Part shown: one piece after another, positions 1-8,601 of the stretch
How the letters are laid out: each line of letters starts with the position of its first letter
Numbering within the stretch: position 1 is the first letter of the stretch
NCBI GenBank assembly: GCA_039683095.1
Contig: JBDKSB010000001.1
Location: 450,567-514,566, forward strand
DNA: 64,000 nt
Direction: 5' to 3'
Origin: Acidobacteriota bacterium
GTDB taxonomy: Bacteria; Acidobacteriota; Aminicenantia; Aminicenantales; Saccharicenantaceae
Notes under the pieces: model-generated
Database searches by the model: none
Seen by the model: the letters and a program-made list of their open reading frames with translations, nothing else
Told to the model about the DNA's origin: nothing
Translations under genes and position numbers: made by a program

Positions 1-2835
1 GCTGAACACGCCGAAGGCGACGGTCGGGATGTTGAAGGTGTAGCCTAGCTGCGCCCCGGTCGCCCCGATGTCGATGATGGGCCCGCCGAGCCCGCCGCCG
101 TCCCCGCCCGAGCCGGGCAGCTGGATCGTGTCCAGGATCTCCTTGACGAATTCTAGCGGCCCGGCGAACTCGAGCTTGGCGATCTTGGGATCGAAGTCGG
201 TCTTCTGGCCCTTCTTCGCGGTGAAGGCGAAGCGGTCGAACTTGATCCGGATCAGGCTGATGATGGGATTGACGAGATCGAGGGTGAAATCCTTCAGGAC
301 GCCCTTGAGCTCGTAGTCGGGCTCCCGGCCGTCGAGGTAGACGACGTTCTTGACGTCGATCGTCAGGCTGGCCTTGGTCCCGTCGCGGCCGGCGACGAAG
401 ATGGTGAAGTCCTGCAGGTCGGGCTTCCAGGTCATGTATGTGCGGACCGCGGACGGCAGGCCGGCGGCGTCCTGCTGGACCTCGTTCTTGATGGTCAGGG
501 CGGCCTCGCCGCCGGACATGAAGTCGGCCACGGCCCGGACGATGTCCTTGAGCAGGATGCCGCCGAGCAGCTTGGCCTCGTCGTTGAAGAACTTGGCCGG
601 GTCGAAGCGGCCGCCGATCGCGTCGCCGAGGGCGCTCTCGGCCGCGGCCAGGGGATCGCTCGCGCCCTCGGGCAGCAGGCCGCCGACCGGGCCCAGGGCC
701 CGGGACAGCCCGACGATGGGGAAGCTCGGCGAGGCCACCCCGCCGGACTTGTCGCCCTGGCCGGCGAAGTCGAGGACGGGCGCCGCGGCGATGGCCGCGA
801 AGACCTCGCCCTTGTTCGCCCCGCCCAGGCCGCTCTCGAGGTAGGCCTTGGGATAGCTGATGGCCGTGCCGCCCAGGCCGACCATGGCCTTCAGGGCCGG
901 GATGGAGACGGCCGCTTCCTCCATGACCGGGAAGAAGAGCGGCTGGTCCTGGTCCCGCCACTCGGCCGGCGTGACGCGGCCGGCCGGCGTCCGGGCGGCG
1001 AAGGTGATGGACTCGACCTCAAGGTCCGTGTCGCCCTTCTTGTCGCTCGCGGCGAAGGCGACCGTCTGGCCGTGGAGGGCCGGCCGCCGGCGCCCGAGCT
1101 CGGACTTCCGGCTGTATGTCGGGGCGACCGACTGCATCTTGTCGGGGTCGAAGGCGTAGGTGGCGTCGACGAAGGCCATGGGCATGGCGAACTCGACGCG
1201 CTCGCCGGTCCAGTCCGCGGCCGCGCAGTGGAACAGGAAATCCCTGTTCTGGACGCGCGGCCAGAAGGCCGACTGGAGGGCGCCGGGCAGGATCTCGCTG
1301 GCGCCGGGGTCCTCGAGGGGCGGGGTCAGGAGCGTCGTGATGCGGACCTCCCGGAACGGGATCTCGCGCCCGCCGGAGGGCTGGAACGGCGCCGGGAAGG
1401 CCTTGTCCGGGTTGCGGACGACGATGTACATGCGCTGGAACAGATAGGCGATCTGCCGGCCGTCGGTGCCCTTGCGGAACTTCCGCTCGGTGACCTTGAT
1501 GAGCGAGGCGGCGTGGCCGAACGGCATGAGGAAGCCCTTGTAGACGACCTTGACGTATTGGTCGCGGCCGAGGGTCGCCTTGTGGCGCCACTCCTCGACG
1601 GACAGGGGCGTCGGCAGCCATTCGCCCGAGGAATCGAGCCAGCCGCCGAGGGAGGTCAGCATCAGCCGGTCGACCTCGACGGGCTTGGGCTCCCACGGTT
1701 TCGTGCCGAGCTTGAGCGCGAAGTTGCTGGTCAGGTGGACGATCTCGTGGCGGTCCTGGCGGTCGAGCGACATCCGGAAAGGCGCGTTGGAATGGCCCGG
1801 GCCGGGCGCGGGCGCGTCGACCCTGCAGTCGGGCGACCAGACGGCCCGGACGGCCATGAGCGGGGTCCCCGCGTCGGCGATCGTCCCGTCCGGGTTGGCC
1901 GCGGCCAGGCGCGTATGCCAGAGCTCGGTCCGGCCGCCGCGGGTCACCGGCTCGACCGCGTGGGCCCAGACGTTGAGGGCATGGGGCGAGAGGAAGAGCC
2001 GGTAGGGCAGCTCGAGGGCGGTCTGATGGGCCGCCGGCTCGGCGATCTTGAGCAGGGCGGCGTTGATCTGGGCCGGGGTCAGGGCGGCGCGGGCCTGGTA
2101 GAGGTTCCGGTCCCTTGGGCCTCCGGGAAGGGCGACGGGACGGGAGTACGCCGTGAGGCGGGACGCCGAGCCGGCCGGACGGGCGCCGGCCGCGGCGGAC
2201 CTGGCCTGGGCCCGGCTGACGATCTTCGGCGCCACGGCCACAGGCACGAGGCTCGGCTCGAGATCTTCCCAGGCCAGGAGCGATCGGAGCGTGAGCGGGA
2301 TGGAATCTACGGCCTCGGGGACGAGGAAGGCCAGCCGGGAGGGGCCCGCGATCCGGGCCAGCACGGGCGGCGGCGCCGGCGTTTCGGCCGTCGTCGGCTC
2401 GGCCGGCGACTTGGGATCGGGCTTGAATTCGGGCGTGGTCTCGAAGAAGGCCTGCTCGGCGATGTGCTGCGGCGGGAAGTGGACGATGAGGTAGGCCGGG
2501 GCCGAGGCTTTCTGCCGGACGAGCCGCGGCGGCGCGCCGGGCTTGACCGTCAGGTTGACGCACTCGATGTCGAGGGCCAGGAGATCGTCGGGCCGCAGGA
2601 TCGGGATGTGGAGGCTCGAGGCGGACGGCGTGGCCTTGCCGGAGAGCTTGGGCCGGACGGCCTGGGGCCTCGTCCGCGTGATCTGGTCCGGATCGAGCCC
2701 GCCGAAAACCGGGCTGACGCCGGCGATGCCCGCCAGGTACAGGAAAGTGCGGCGGGAAAGCTCGGCGGTCCGGCCGTTCTTCTCCGTCTCGTCCTGCGGC
2801 AGCGCGTCGTCCCGTTCTTCCTCGTCTTGGCTCAT
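1..2835 (-). CDS. Large Tat-exported protein of unknown function (3' end beyond window)
   Basis: The minus-strand frame is open from the ATG at 2835 to the window edge, giving at least 945 codons; the C-terminus is missing. The N-terminus (MSQDEEERDD...) leads into SRRTFLYLAGIAG at about residues 32-44. This twin-arginine motif plus hydrophobic stretch predicts Tat export, so the protein probably folds in the cytoplasm. The rest is Pro/Ala/Lys-rich in its first third, then a mixed globular or beta-like sequence ending in a Gly-rich segment. I recognise no catalytic motif or family. A good promoter lies upstream at 2950-2978. Competing Arg-rich frames on both strands are GC-driven shadows. The frame and Tat signal are seen; function is unknown. 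Confidence 0.8.
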   Translation of the reverse strand, partial: MSQDEEERDDALPQDETEKNGRTAELSRRTFLYLAGIAGVSPVFGGLDPDQITRTRPQAVRPKLSGKATPSASSLHIPILRPDDLLALDIECVNLTVKPGAPPRLVRQKASAPAYLIVHFPPQHIAEQAFFETTPEFKPDPKSPAEPTTAETPAPPPVLARIAGPSRLAFLVPEAVDSIPLTLRSLLAWEDLEPSLVPVAVAPKIVSRAQARSAAAGARPAGSASRLTAYSRPVALPGGPRDRNLYQARAALTPAQINAALLKIAEPAAHQTALELPYRLFLSPHALNVWAHAVEPVTRGGRTELWHTRLAAANPDGTIADAGTPLMAVRAVWSPDCRVDAPAPGPGHSNAPFRMSLDRQDRHEIVHLTSNFALKLGTKPWEPKPVEVDRLMLTSLGGWLDSSGEWLPTPLSVEEWRHKATLGRDQYVKVVYKGFLMPFGHAASLIKVTERKFRKGTDGRQIAYLFQRMYIVVRNPDKAFPAPFQPSGGREIPFREVRITTLLTPPLEDPGASEILPGALQSAFWPRVQNRDFLFHCAAADWTGERVEFAMPMAFVDATYAFDPDKMQSVAPTYSRKSELGRRRPALHGQTVAFAASDKKGDTDLEVESITFAARTPAGRVTPAEWRDQDQPLFFPVMEEAAVSIPALKAMVGLGGTAISYPKAYLESGLGGANKGEVFAAIAAAPVLDFAGQGDKSGGVASPSFPIVGLSRALGPVGGLLPEGASDPLAAAESALGDAIGGRFDPAKFFNDEAKLLGGILLKDIVRAVADFMSGGEAALTIKNEVQQDAAGLPSAVRTYMTWKPDLQDFTIFVAGRDGTKASLTIDVKNVVYLDGREPDYELKGVLKDFTLDLVNPIISLIRIKFDRFAFTAKKGQKTDFDPKIAKLEFAGPLEFVKEILDTIQLPGSGGDGGGLGGPIIDIGATGAQLGYTFNIPTVAFGVFS

Positions 2836-2949
2836 GACAACCCCCGTCCAAGCGGATGGAGCCCCGGTTCCGGGATGGATGCAAGGAGAAAAGATCCGGA
2901 AGCGATACGGCGGCCCGGTCGGAGACTCGCGCGCATGATTGTTCGTATC

Positions 2950-2978
2950 CTTATAAATGAATTGCCCGGCCGAGTCAA
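2950..2978 (-). promoter_or_regulatory. Sigma-70-type promoter of the Tat-protein gene
   Basis: On the minus strand, TTGACT (2978-2973) is separated by 17 bp from TATAAG (2955-2950). The predicted start near 2943 leaves a leader of about 107 nt before the ATG at 2835. The match to consensus is strong. Confidence 0.65.
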
Positions 2979-3331
2979 CTGGGAGAAAGCCGAAGCTTTC
3001 CGCCCCGTTGTAATTGATTGAAAAACAGGCAGTAAGGCTCGAGCGGAAGAGGGAAGCGCCGGCGCGGGAACGGACGCGATGGCGCCGGTGACGCCGATGC
3101 GCCGGGGACAGGGCCGCTTTTCCGCTCCCGGCGAAAAATTTTTTTTATTTTGTTCGCGCCGGGTTTTATGGTAACCTATCGGTCCCCTCCCTAACGGGGG
3201 GCGCGGGTCGAATAAAGGCACGGAGGCCTGAGGCCCAAACAGCCGGCGATCTCCTCTCCTTTATTGCGATCGATTTTTTGGAAAGGGCCGTTCGCTTGCC
3301 AACGGACGGGCCCTTCGTCGAAGGAGACGAG
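2979..3331. other. Non-coding gap with the leader of the RRM gene
   Basis: There is no credible gene here. On the plus strand an A/T tract (3134-3150) is followed by a weak candidate promoter, TTTATT (3144-3149), 17 bp, TATGGT (3167-3172). The leader that would result, about 150 nt, contains a C-run/G-run hairpin near 3183-3202. Close to the start codon is a hairpin pairing 3283-3289 with 3309-3315; it ends just before the AAGGAGA ribosome site at 3321-3327. Such a structure could control access to the ribosome site, but this is inference. Confidence 0.35.
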
Positions 3332-3622
3332 ATGAATATTTACGTCGGCAACCTCTCTTTTAACCTGTCCGAGGACGACCTTCGGGCGGCCTTCCAGGCC
3401 TACGGCACGGTCGAAAAGGCGGCCATCATCACTGATAAGATGAGCGGCCAGTCGCGCGGTTTCGGCTTCGTCGAGATGCCGAACAAGGAAGAAGCCGTCA
3501 AGGCCATCGAAAGCCTGAACGGCAAGGACCTCAAGGGCCGCAACCTCAAGGTCAACGAGGCCCAGCCTCGTCCGGCCGGCGGCAACAGGGGCGGGTTCGG
3601 CGGCGGCCGCGGCCGTTACTGA
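3332..3622 (+). CDS. RRM-family RNA-binding protein
   Basis: This 96-residue protein is a single RNA recognition motif with a short Gly/Arg tail. RNP2 is IYVGNL (residues 3-8) and RNP1 is RGFGFVEM (42-49), both with the expected aromatic residues. The C-terminal tail (GGNRGGFGGGRGRY) resembles the glycine-rich tails of bacterial RRM proteins, which bind single-stranded RNA and are often cold-responsive. The ATG at 3332 follows an AAGGAGA ribosome site; the longer upstream frame lacks one. The long structured leader and the strong terminator at 3757-3794 mark a monocistronic unit. The family is certain; the RNA targets cannot be deduced. Confidence 0.93.
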   Translation: MNIYVGNLSFNLSEDDLRAAFQAYGTVEKAAIITDKMSGQSRGFGFVEMPNKEEAVKAIESLNGKDLKGRNLKVNEAQPRPAGGNRGGFGGGRGRY

Positions 3623-3756
3623 GCTCGGCTTAATCCCGTCCCGGGAACGGGGACGACCCGAGGGAAGGGTCCCTGGGGACCATTCCCTTAAGGCCGGCGC
3701 AGACCGCGTCGAGCGGTCCGCCCCGGCCGGAACGTTCCATTCTGTTCGCAGATGAA
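3623..3756 (+). other. Structured 3' untranslated region of the RRM gene
   Basis: This is about 130 nt between the RRM stop and its terminator, with no gene. It holds at least two stable inverted repeats, including GGGAA/GGTCC pairing with GGACC/TTCCC around 3662-3688 and a CGTCCC/GGGACG hairpin around 3635-3655. It may be a stable 3' RNA or a processed small RNA; nothing identifies a known RNA family. Confidence 0.3.
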
Positions 3757-3794
3757 GGCGGACGCTCCCGCAAAGGAGCGTCCGCTTTTTTTTT
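3757..3794 (+). terminator. Rho-independent terminator of the RRM gene
   Basis: A perfect 11-bp stem (GCGGACGCTCC at 3758-3768 with GGAGCGTCCGC at 3775-3785) is followed by nine T residues (3786-3794). It is the strongest intrinsic terminator in the window. Confidence 0.93.
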
Positions 3795-3848
3795 GCCGCA
3801 GCATAAGCCGTGACCGGGCGGCCCGCCCCGGCGGTCGCATCGTCCGCC

Positions 3849-3878
3849 TTGACATGAAGTCCCGGGCCTCGCTAAAGT
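3849..3878 (+). promoter_or_regulatory. Sigma-70-type promoter of the 3899-7257 unit
   Basis: TTGACA (3849-3854) is followed by an 18-bp spacer and TAAAGT (3873-3878), with a perfect -35 hexamer. The predicted start near 3885 is just before the GGGAGG ribosome site and the ATG at 3899. Confidence 0.7.
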
Positions 3879-3898
3879 GAGGGGCAGGGAGGTTGGCC

Positions 3899-4453
3899 AT
3901 GATCGCTCCGGCAGGTTTGTTGAGAGCCCTTGCGCTTACGGCTGCTGTCGCCGCGCTTGCGGCGGCCGCCGGCGCCGCCGACAAGATCTCCGACGATGCC
4001 AAGGCCTATCAGGCCGAGCTCGAGGCGATGAAAGGCCAGGCGCCGCCGAAGGTCCTGGACAAGCTCGCTTCCTGGAAATTCGAGCTCATGGACGCCTGGA
4101 TGGCGGAGGGCGCCGCGTCCCCGGATCTCAAGATGCACAACAAGGGGAAGACGAAGTTCTCCAAGAAGGAGATGGCCGAACTCCTGACGCCGGCCGGAAA
4201 GTACAAGTTCGCGCTCTACGGGATCCAGGTCGCCGCGGATTCCGCCACCATGGGCACGATCGACGAGCTGGGCATGAGCTATCAGAAGGACGCCACGGTC
4301 GATCTGCGCGTCTTCACCGTCGTCCGCATCACCTTTCGGGACGACCAGCTGGTCGACGTCCGGACCTGGCCCAAGCTGGAAAGCTCCTCGATCGGCGGCG
4401 GCACCTGGTATCTTCGGCACGGGCCCGGGCAGCAGGGGCCCCTGTTTCAATGA
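3899..4453 (+). CDS. Small secreted protein of unknown function
   Basis: A 184-residue protein with a typical signal peptide (hydrophobic Ala/Leu stretch, residues 5-25, cleavage likely after AGA). The mature part is mixed alpha/beta and Lys-rich, with no motif I recognise. I chose the ATG at 3899 because GGGAGG lies seven bases upstream; a TTG two codons earlier is possible. The stop overlaps the start of the rhamnosidase gene by four bases (ATGA), so the two are translationally coupled. Context suggests a periplasmic partner or product-sensing role in rhamnoside use; this is inference only. Confidence 0.8.
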   Translation: MIAPAGLLRALALTAAVAALAAAAGAADKISDDAKAYQAELEAMKGQAPPKVLDKLASWKFELMDAWMAEGAASPDLKMHNKGKTKFSKKEMAELLTPAGKYKFALYGIQVAADSATMGTIDELGMSYQKDATVDLRVFTVVRITFRDDQLVDVRTWPKLESSSIGGGTWYLRHGPGQQGPLFQ

Positions 4454-7257
4454 GGCTCCGGGCCGCCGCCCTCGTCGCCGGGATCAGCATCGCCTCCGCG
4501 CTCGCCTGCGACGGCGGGATCTCCGTCCGCAACCTGACCTGTGACAACCGTCCGGAGGCCGCCGGCGTCGGCGTCGACCGGCCCGTTTTCGGCTGGGAGA
4601 TCGCTTCCGGCGCCAGGGGAGAAGCGCAGCGGGCCTGCCGCATCCTCGTGGCCGCCTCTCCGGAGCTTTGCCAGCCCGGCCGGGCCGATGTTTGGGATTC
4701 CGGGCGGCTCGAGACGTCCGAAAGCCAATTCGTCCCCTACGGCGGGAAACGGCTCGACGGCGGCCGGGCTTATTTCTGGAAGGTCGGCGTCTGGGGCCGG
4801 CGGGGCCGGGCGGCGGCGTGGAGCGCGGCCGCCCGCTTCGTCACCGAGCTGGCCGGCCCAGGTGATTGGTCCGGGGCCCGCTGGATAGCCTACGAGGAGC
4901 TGCCGGAGGCCCTGAAGATCGTGCCCGGCGTTCACGGCGGCGGCGACGATCTCGGCGAGCGGGGCCGGCGGCGGGCGGTCGTCCCGGCCTTCCGCAGGGA
5001 CTTCGTGGTCCGGAACGAGACCGTCGCCCGGGCCCTCGTTTTCGTCTCCGGGCTGGGCCATTACGAGCTGCGCCTGAATGGGCGGCCGGTCGGCGACTCC
5101 TTTCTCGCGCCGGGCTGGACCGATTACCGCAAGACCTGCCTTTACGACACGTATGACGTCACGGACCTCGTGAAGGCGGGGCGGAACGCGATCGGGGCCA
5201 TCGTCGGCCCGGGCTTCTTCAACGTCAGCCGGGAGCGCTACCGGAAGCTCGTCATCGCCTACGGCTGGCCGATGCTCGTCGTCAAGCTCGACCTCGCCTA
5301 TGCGTCCGGACGCCGGGAGACGATCACGAGCGGCCCGGATTGGCGGACGGCCCCGTCGCCCGTCGCCTTCAGCAGCATCTACGGCGGCGAGGACTACGAC
5401 GCCCGGCTCGAAGCGGCCGGCTGGGACGCCGCGGGCTTCGACGACTCCGGCTGGCGCGCGGCCCGGCCCGTCGCCGGGCCGGAGGGCGCGCTCGAGCCGG
5501 AGCGGGACTTCCCTCTAAAGGTCGAGGAGCGGATCGAGGCCCGGCGGATCCTCGAGCCGCGGCCGGGCGTCTTCGTCTATGATTTCGGGCAGAACGCCTC
5601 GGGGATCGTGGCCCTGAAGGTCCGCGGCCGGCGCGGCGCGACGGTCACGATCTCGCCGGGCGAGCTGCTGAGCGGGGACGGCACGATCGATCAGCGGATG
5701 TCGGGCGCGCCCTACCGGCTCGTCTACACGCTCAAGGGCGAGGGGGACGAGGAATGGCGGCCCCGCTTCACCTACTACGGGTTCCGCTACGCCCAGGTCG
5801 AAGGGGCCGCGCCCGGAGGGACCGACGGGCCCGCCGATGCGCCCCGGATCCTCGGCCTGACGATGCTGCATACCCGGAACTCGGCGCCGTCCGCAGGGTC
5901 GTTCTCCTGCTCGAAAGAGCTCTTCAACCGGACCTTCGCCCTCATCGATTGGGCCATCCGCAGCAACCTGGCCAGCGTGCCCACGGATTGCCCTCACCGG
6001 GAGAAGCTCGGCTGGCTCGAGCAGACCCACCTCATGGGCGGCTCCATCCAGTACAACTACCGCATCCTGACGCTCTATCGGAAGCTGGTCAGGGACATGA
6101 TGGAGGCCCAGCTCGACGACGGGCTCGTCCCGGACATCGCCCCGGAATTCGTGCCCTTCGTCGGCGGCTTCCGTGATTCGCCCGAGTGGGGGAGCGCCGC
6201 GGTCATCCTGCCCTGGCTCCTCTACGAATGGTACGGCGACCGCGAGACCATGGCCTCGGCCTTTCCGATGATGAGGCGCTACGTCGATTATCTCGACACG
6301 AAAGCCGACGGTCACATCCTGTCCCACGGGCTCGGCGACTGGTGCGACCTCGGGCCGCGGGGGCCGGGCGAGGCCCAGCTGACGCCCAAGGCGCTCACGG
6401 CGACGGCCATGTTCTATCGCGACCTCGACCTCCTGGCGCGGATGGCGTCGCTCCTCGGCAGGGCGGACGAGGCCGCCTCGTTCGCGCGCCGGGCGGAGGA
6501 CGTCCGCCGGGCGTTCAACGGAAGGTTCTACGATGCCGCGGCCAAGGTCTACTCGACCGGCAGCCAGACGTCCTTCGCCATGCCGCTCCATTTTGGGATG
6601 GTCGAGCCGGCGGACAGGCCCGGGGTCTTCGCCAATCTCGTCCGCTCGATCCGCGCGGGCGGCGGCGCGCTGACCGCCGGCGACGTCGGCTTCGATTATC
6701 TCCTCAAGGCCCTCGAGGATGGCGGCGCCTCGGACCTCGTTTTCGAGATGAACGCCCGCGAGGACGTGCCCGGCTACGGCTATCAGCTGGCCCGGGGGGC
6801 GACGGCCCTGACCGAGTCCTGGGCCGCCCTCAGGGAAGTCTCCAACGATCACATGATGCTGGGCCACCTCATGGAGTGGTTCTACTCGGATCTCGCGGGC
6901 ATCAGGCAGGCGGCCGGCTCGAAGGGCTTCGAAACGGTCGAGATCGCGCCCCGCCCCGTCGGGGACATCGCCTGGGTCAAGGCCCGTTATCATTCGATCC
7001 GGGGCGAGATCGCCTGCGACTGGCGGATGGAGAAAGGCCGCTTCTTCGCCGACATCGTCATCCCCGCGAATGCCAGGGCCCTCGTCCGCATCCCGGCCGC
7101 GTCCGCGTCGTCCGTCGAAGAGGGCGGCGTTCCGGCCCCGCGCGCCGCCGGCGTCGCTTTCCTCAAGATGGAGGACGGCCGGGCCGTTTTCGCCGTCGGC
7201 TCCGGGTCCTACCGCTTCGCTTCGAACGTCGGAACGGCCGCCCCCCGCCGCCCCTAG
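4450..7257 (+). CDS. Alpha-L-rhamnosidase, GH78
   Basis: A 935-residue exported enzyme predicted to release terminal alpha-L-rhamnose from polysaccharides or glycosides by inversion. After a signal peptide (residues 1-20, possible lipid attachment at Cys20) come the family's N-terminal beta-sandwich regions and then the (alpha/alpha)6 catalytic barrel. The hallmark DCPHREKLGW lies near residue 512, followed by GLGDWCDLG near 627 and SWAALREVSNDHMMLGH near 790, which carries the conserved late His. A C-terminal beta-sandwich ends the protein. Length and motif order match complete GH78 enzymes. It is coupled to the upstream secreted gene and driven by the promoter at 3849. Family assignment is very secure; exact substrate is unknown. 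Confidence 0.95.
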   Translation: MRLRAAALVAGISIASALACDGGISVRNLTCDNRPEAAGVGVDRPVFGWEIASGARGEAQRACRILVAASPELCQPGRADVWDSGRLETSESQFVPYGGKRLDGGRAYFWKVGVWGRRGRAAAWSAAARFVTELAGPGDWSGARWIAYEELPEALKIVPGVHGGGDDLGERGRRRAVVPAFRRDFVVRNETVARALVFVSGLGHYELRLNGRPVGDSFLAPGWTDYRKTCLYDTYDVTDLVKAGRNAIGAIVGPGFFNVSRERYRKLVIAYGWPMLVVKLDLAYASGRRETITSGPDWRTAPSPVAFSSIYGGEDYDARLEAAGWDAAGFDDSGWRAARPVAGPEGALEPERDFPLKVEERIEARRILEPRPGVFVYDFGQNASGIVALKVRGRRGATVTISPGELLSGDGTIDQRMSGAPYRLVYTLKGEGDEEWRPRFTYYGFRYAQVEGAAPGGTDGPADAPRILGLTMLHTRNSAPSAGSFSCSKELFNRTFALIDWAIRSNLASVPTDCPHREKLGWLEQTHLMGGSIQYNYRILTLYRKLVRDMMEAQLDDGLVPDIAPEFVPFVGGFRDSPEWGSAAVILPWLLYEWYGDRETMASAFPMMRRYVDYLDTKADGHILSHGLGDWCDLGPRGPGEAQLTPKALTATAMFYRDLDLLARMASLLGRADEAASFARRAEDVRRAFNGRFYDAAAKVYSTGSQTSFAMPLHFGMVEPADRPGVFANLVRSIRAGGGALTAGDVGFDYLLKALEDGGASDLVFEMNAREDVPGYGYQLARGATALTESWAALREVSNDHMMLGHLMEWFYSDLAGIRQAAGSKGFETVEIAPRPVGDIAWVKARYHSIRGEIACDWRMEKGRFFADIVIPANARALVRIPAASASSVEEGGVPAPRAAGVAFLKMEDGRAVFAVGSGSYRFASNVGTAAPRRP

Positions 7258-7268
7258 CGCCGGACGGC

Positions 7269-8285
7269 TTACTTGACCGTCCTCTCCATCGGCGTGACGA
7301 CCATGATGAAGGTCAGGATGAGGAAAATGAAGGTCAGCAGGGGAAAGACGGCCCAGAAGAGCCGGCTGAGCTGGGAGGGCCGGTCCCTTCGGCCGTCCAT
7401 GACCTCCCGGTCCTCGAGCGGCCCGGCCACGGCGACGAGCCCCAGGAGCGAGAGCGTGGACGCCGAGATGATGAAAGCGCACGCGGACGCGATCTCGGCG
7501 ATCTCCCTGTGGACGAAGCCGAAGAGGGCCTGGATGAGGCCCATGAGCAGGCCGGCCAGGCCGGTCAGGGCGAAGCCGATGGTCCAGGCTCGGGCCCCGG
7601 CCCCGCCGCCCATGAAGAGCGCCAGGGCGACGGTCCCGCCGATGACCGCCAGGATCGCCGGCGGGTGGAACAGGACCTTGCCGAGGGGCAGCGGGCCGCC
7701 CGGCCGCTGACCTCCGACGAGCAGGAGAATGGTCAGGACGATCACGGCCGCGAAAAGAACGTAGCCCGCGATCCGGCCCAGGCTTGCGGTCCGGCCGGGC
7801 GCCGCCGCAGGCCCCGTCGGCCCGGCGCTTCCGGCCTTGCCGGAAAGCTTGATGGCCGGCACGAGACAAACGATGGCCGCGACCAGGCCGTAGAGCGTGA
7901 CGATGAACGACCGGATCATCCGGCTGCCGGCATCCGCGATCCCCTCGCTGCCGGTCCCGAGGACGATGGTGAAATTGATGGCGCTGCCCATGGCGCCGAG
8001 GATCCAGGCGTTGCGGGCGGCCGCTTCCCAGAAATAGGCGGACCTGGCAAGGGCCGCCGCGGGACCGTCGTGCCCCGCCGCATGGCCGAAGGCCGCGGCG
8101 ATCTCGCGGCCGGTGAAACCCATCAGGCAGGCCGCGGCGCCTCCGAACAGGACATAGAGCAACCCGGCTTTGTTCGTCAGGCCCGGAAAGAGCCCGGAGG
8201 CGACGATGGCGACGATCAGGGCGGCGGCGAAGACCCAGCGCCCGGCGGCCAGGCCCTTGGCGGAACGGCTTCCGGCTTTTGTCAT
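7269..8285 (-). CDS. Multi-pass inner-membrane protein of an ECF sigma operon
   Basis: A 338-residue integral membrane protein with about eight hydrophobic segments, grouped as four before and four after a Gly/Pro/Ala-rich linker near residue 160. The start at 8285 follows AAGGAGAT; the longer frame has no ribosome site. No family is recognised; the repeated small-residue helices are loosely reminiscent of MotA/ExbB-type proteins but the match is weak. It is the last gene of the 9763-7269 operon. Its C-terminus (FIMVVTPMERTVK) resembles the C-terminus of the first gene's product (ILVVTPIEK), which suggests a shared functional tail. A role as sensor or target of the sigma system is inference. 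Confidence 0.75.
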   Translation of the reverse strand: MTKAGSRSAKGLAAGRWVFAAALIVAIVASGLFPGLTNKAGLLYVLFGGAAACLMGFTGREIAAAFGHAAGHDGPAAALARSAYFWEAAARNAWILGAMGSAINFTIVLGTGSEGIADAGSRMIRSFIVTLYGLVAAIVCLVPAIKLSGKAGSAGPTGPAAAPGRTASLGRIAGYVLFAAVIVLTILLLVGGQRPGGPLPLGKVLFHPPAILAVIGGTVALALFMGGGAGARAWTIGFALTGLAGLLMGLIQALFGFVHREIAEIASACAFIISASTLSLLGLVAVAGPLEDREVMDGRRDRPSQLSRLFWAVFPLLTFIFLILTFIMVVTPMERTVK

Positions 8286-8289
8286 GGTC

Positions 8290-8601
8290 CTATCTCCTTG
8301 TCGTATCGAGGATCGCATACGCCGCCTTGAGCGACGAGATCCGCTCGGCCAGTGGGGTCGAGGGCTTTTTGCCCTGGAGGAGGATGCCCGCGAGGAGCAT
8401 CAGGATCGAGACGGCGGCCCAGACGGGCTTGCGGGCATACCAGGCCCGGGCCGCTGCCCGCCCCGCCGGCGCCCGGTTTTCGGCGAGAACGCGATCGATC
8501 CGTTCGCGCATCCCGGCCTGGGCCTCGGGCGGAAGGTCGTCGGCCAGGGCCTTTCGCAGCAAGTCATCAACGCCGGCCTCTTCGCGCCTTTGTTCGATCA
8601 T
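8290..8601 (-). CDS. Single-pass membrane protein, putative anti-sigma factor
   Basis: This 103-residue protein has a charged cytoplasmic N-terminal region (about 60 residues), one transmembrane helix (about 61-77, WAAVSILMLLAGILL) and a short outer tail. Its start overlaps the stop of the ECF sigma gene by four bases (ATGA). That coupling and topology fit an anti-sigma factor that holds its sigma factor at the membrane. The usual zinc-binding HxxxCxxC motif is absent, so the assignment rests on context. It lies four bases from the downstream membrane-protein gene. Confidence 0.65.
   Translation of the reverse strand: MIEQRREEAGVDDLLRKALADDLPPEAQAGMRERIDRVLAENRAPAGRAAARAWYARKPVWAAVSILMLLAGILLQGKKPSTPLAERISSLKAAYAILDTTRR

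Noticed and set aside
1019-3021. Long Arg/Pro-rich frames on both strands opposite the Tat-protein gene
   Set aside because: Their composition is that of GC-driven out-of-frame translation, and the minus-strand frame starting at 2835 has a Tat signal and better codon structure.
3877-4449. N-terminal extension of the GH78 frame upstream of 4450
   Set aside because: The extension overlaps the secreted-protein gene and is Arg-rich; the ATG at 4450 starts a signal peptide and overlaps the previous stop.
5515-7869. Long minus-strand frame antiparallel to the GH78 gene
   Set aside because: No homology-like motifs; it is antisense to a well-supported rhamnosidase and runs into the next gene in the wrong frame.
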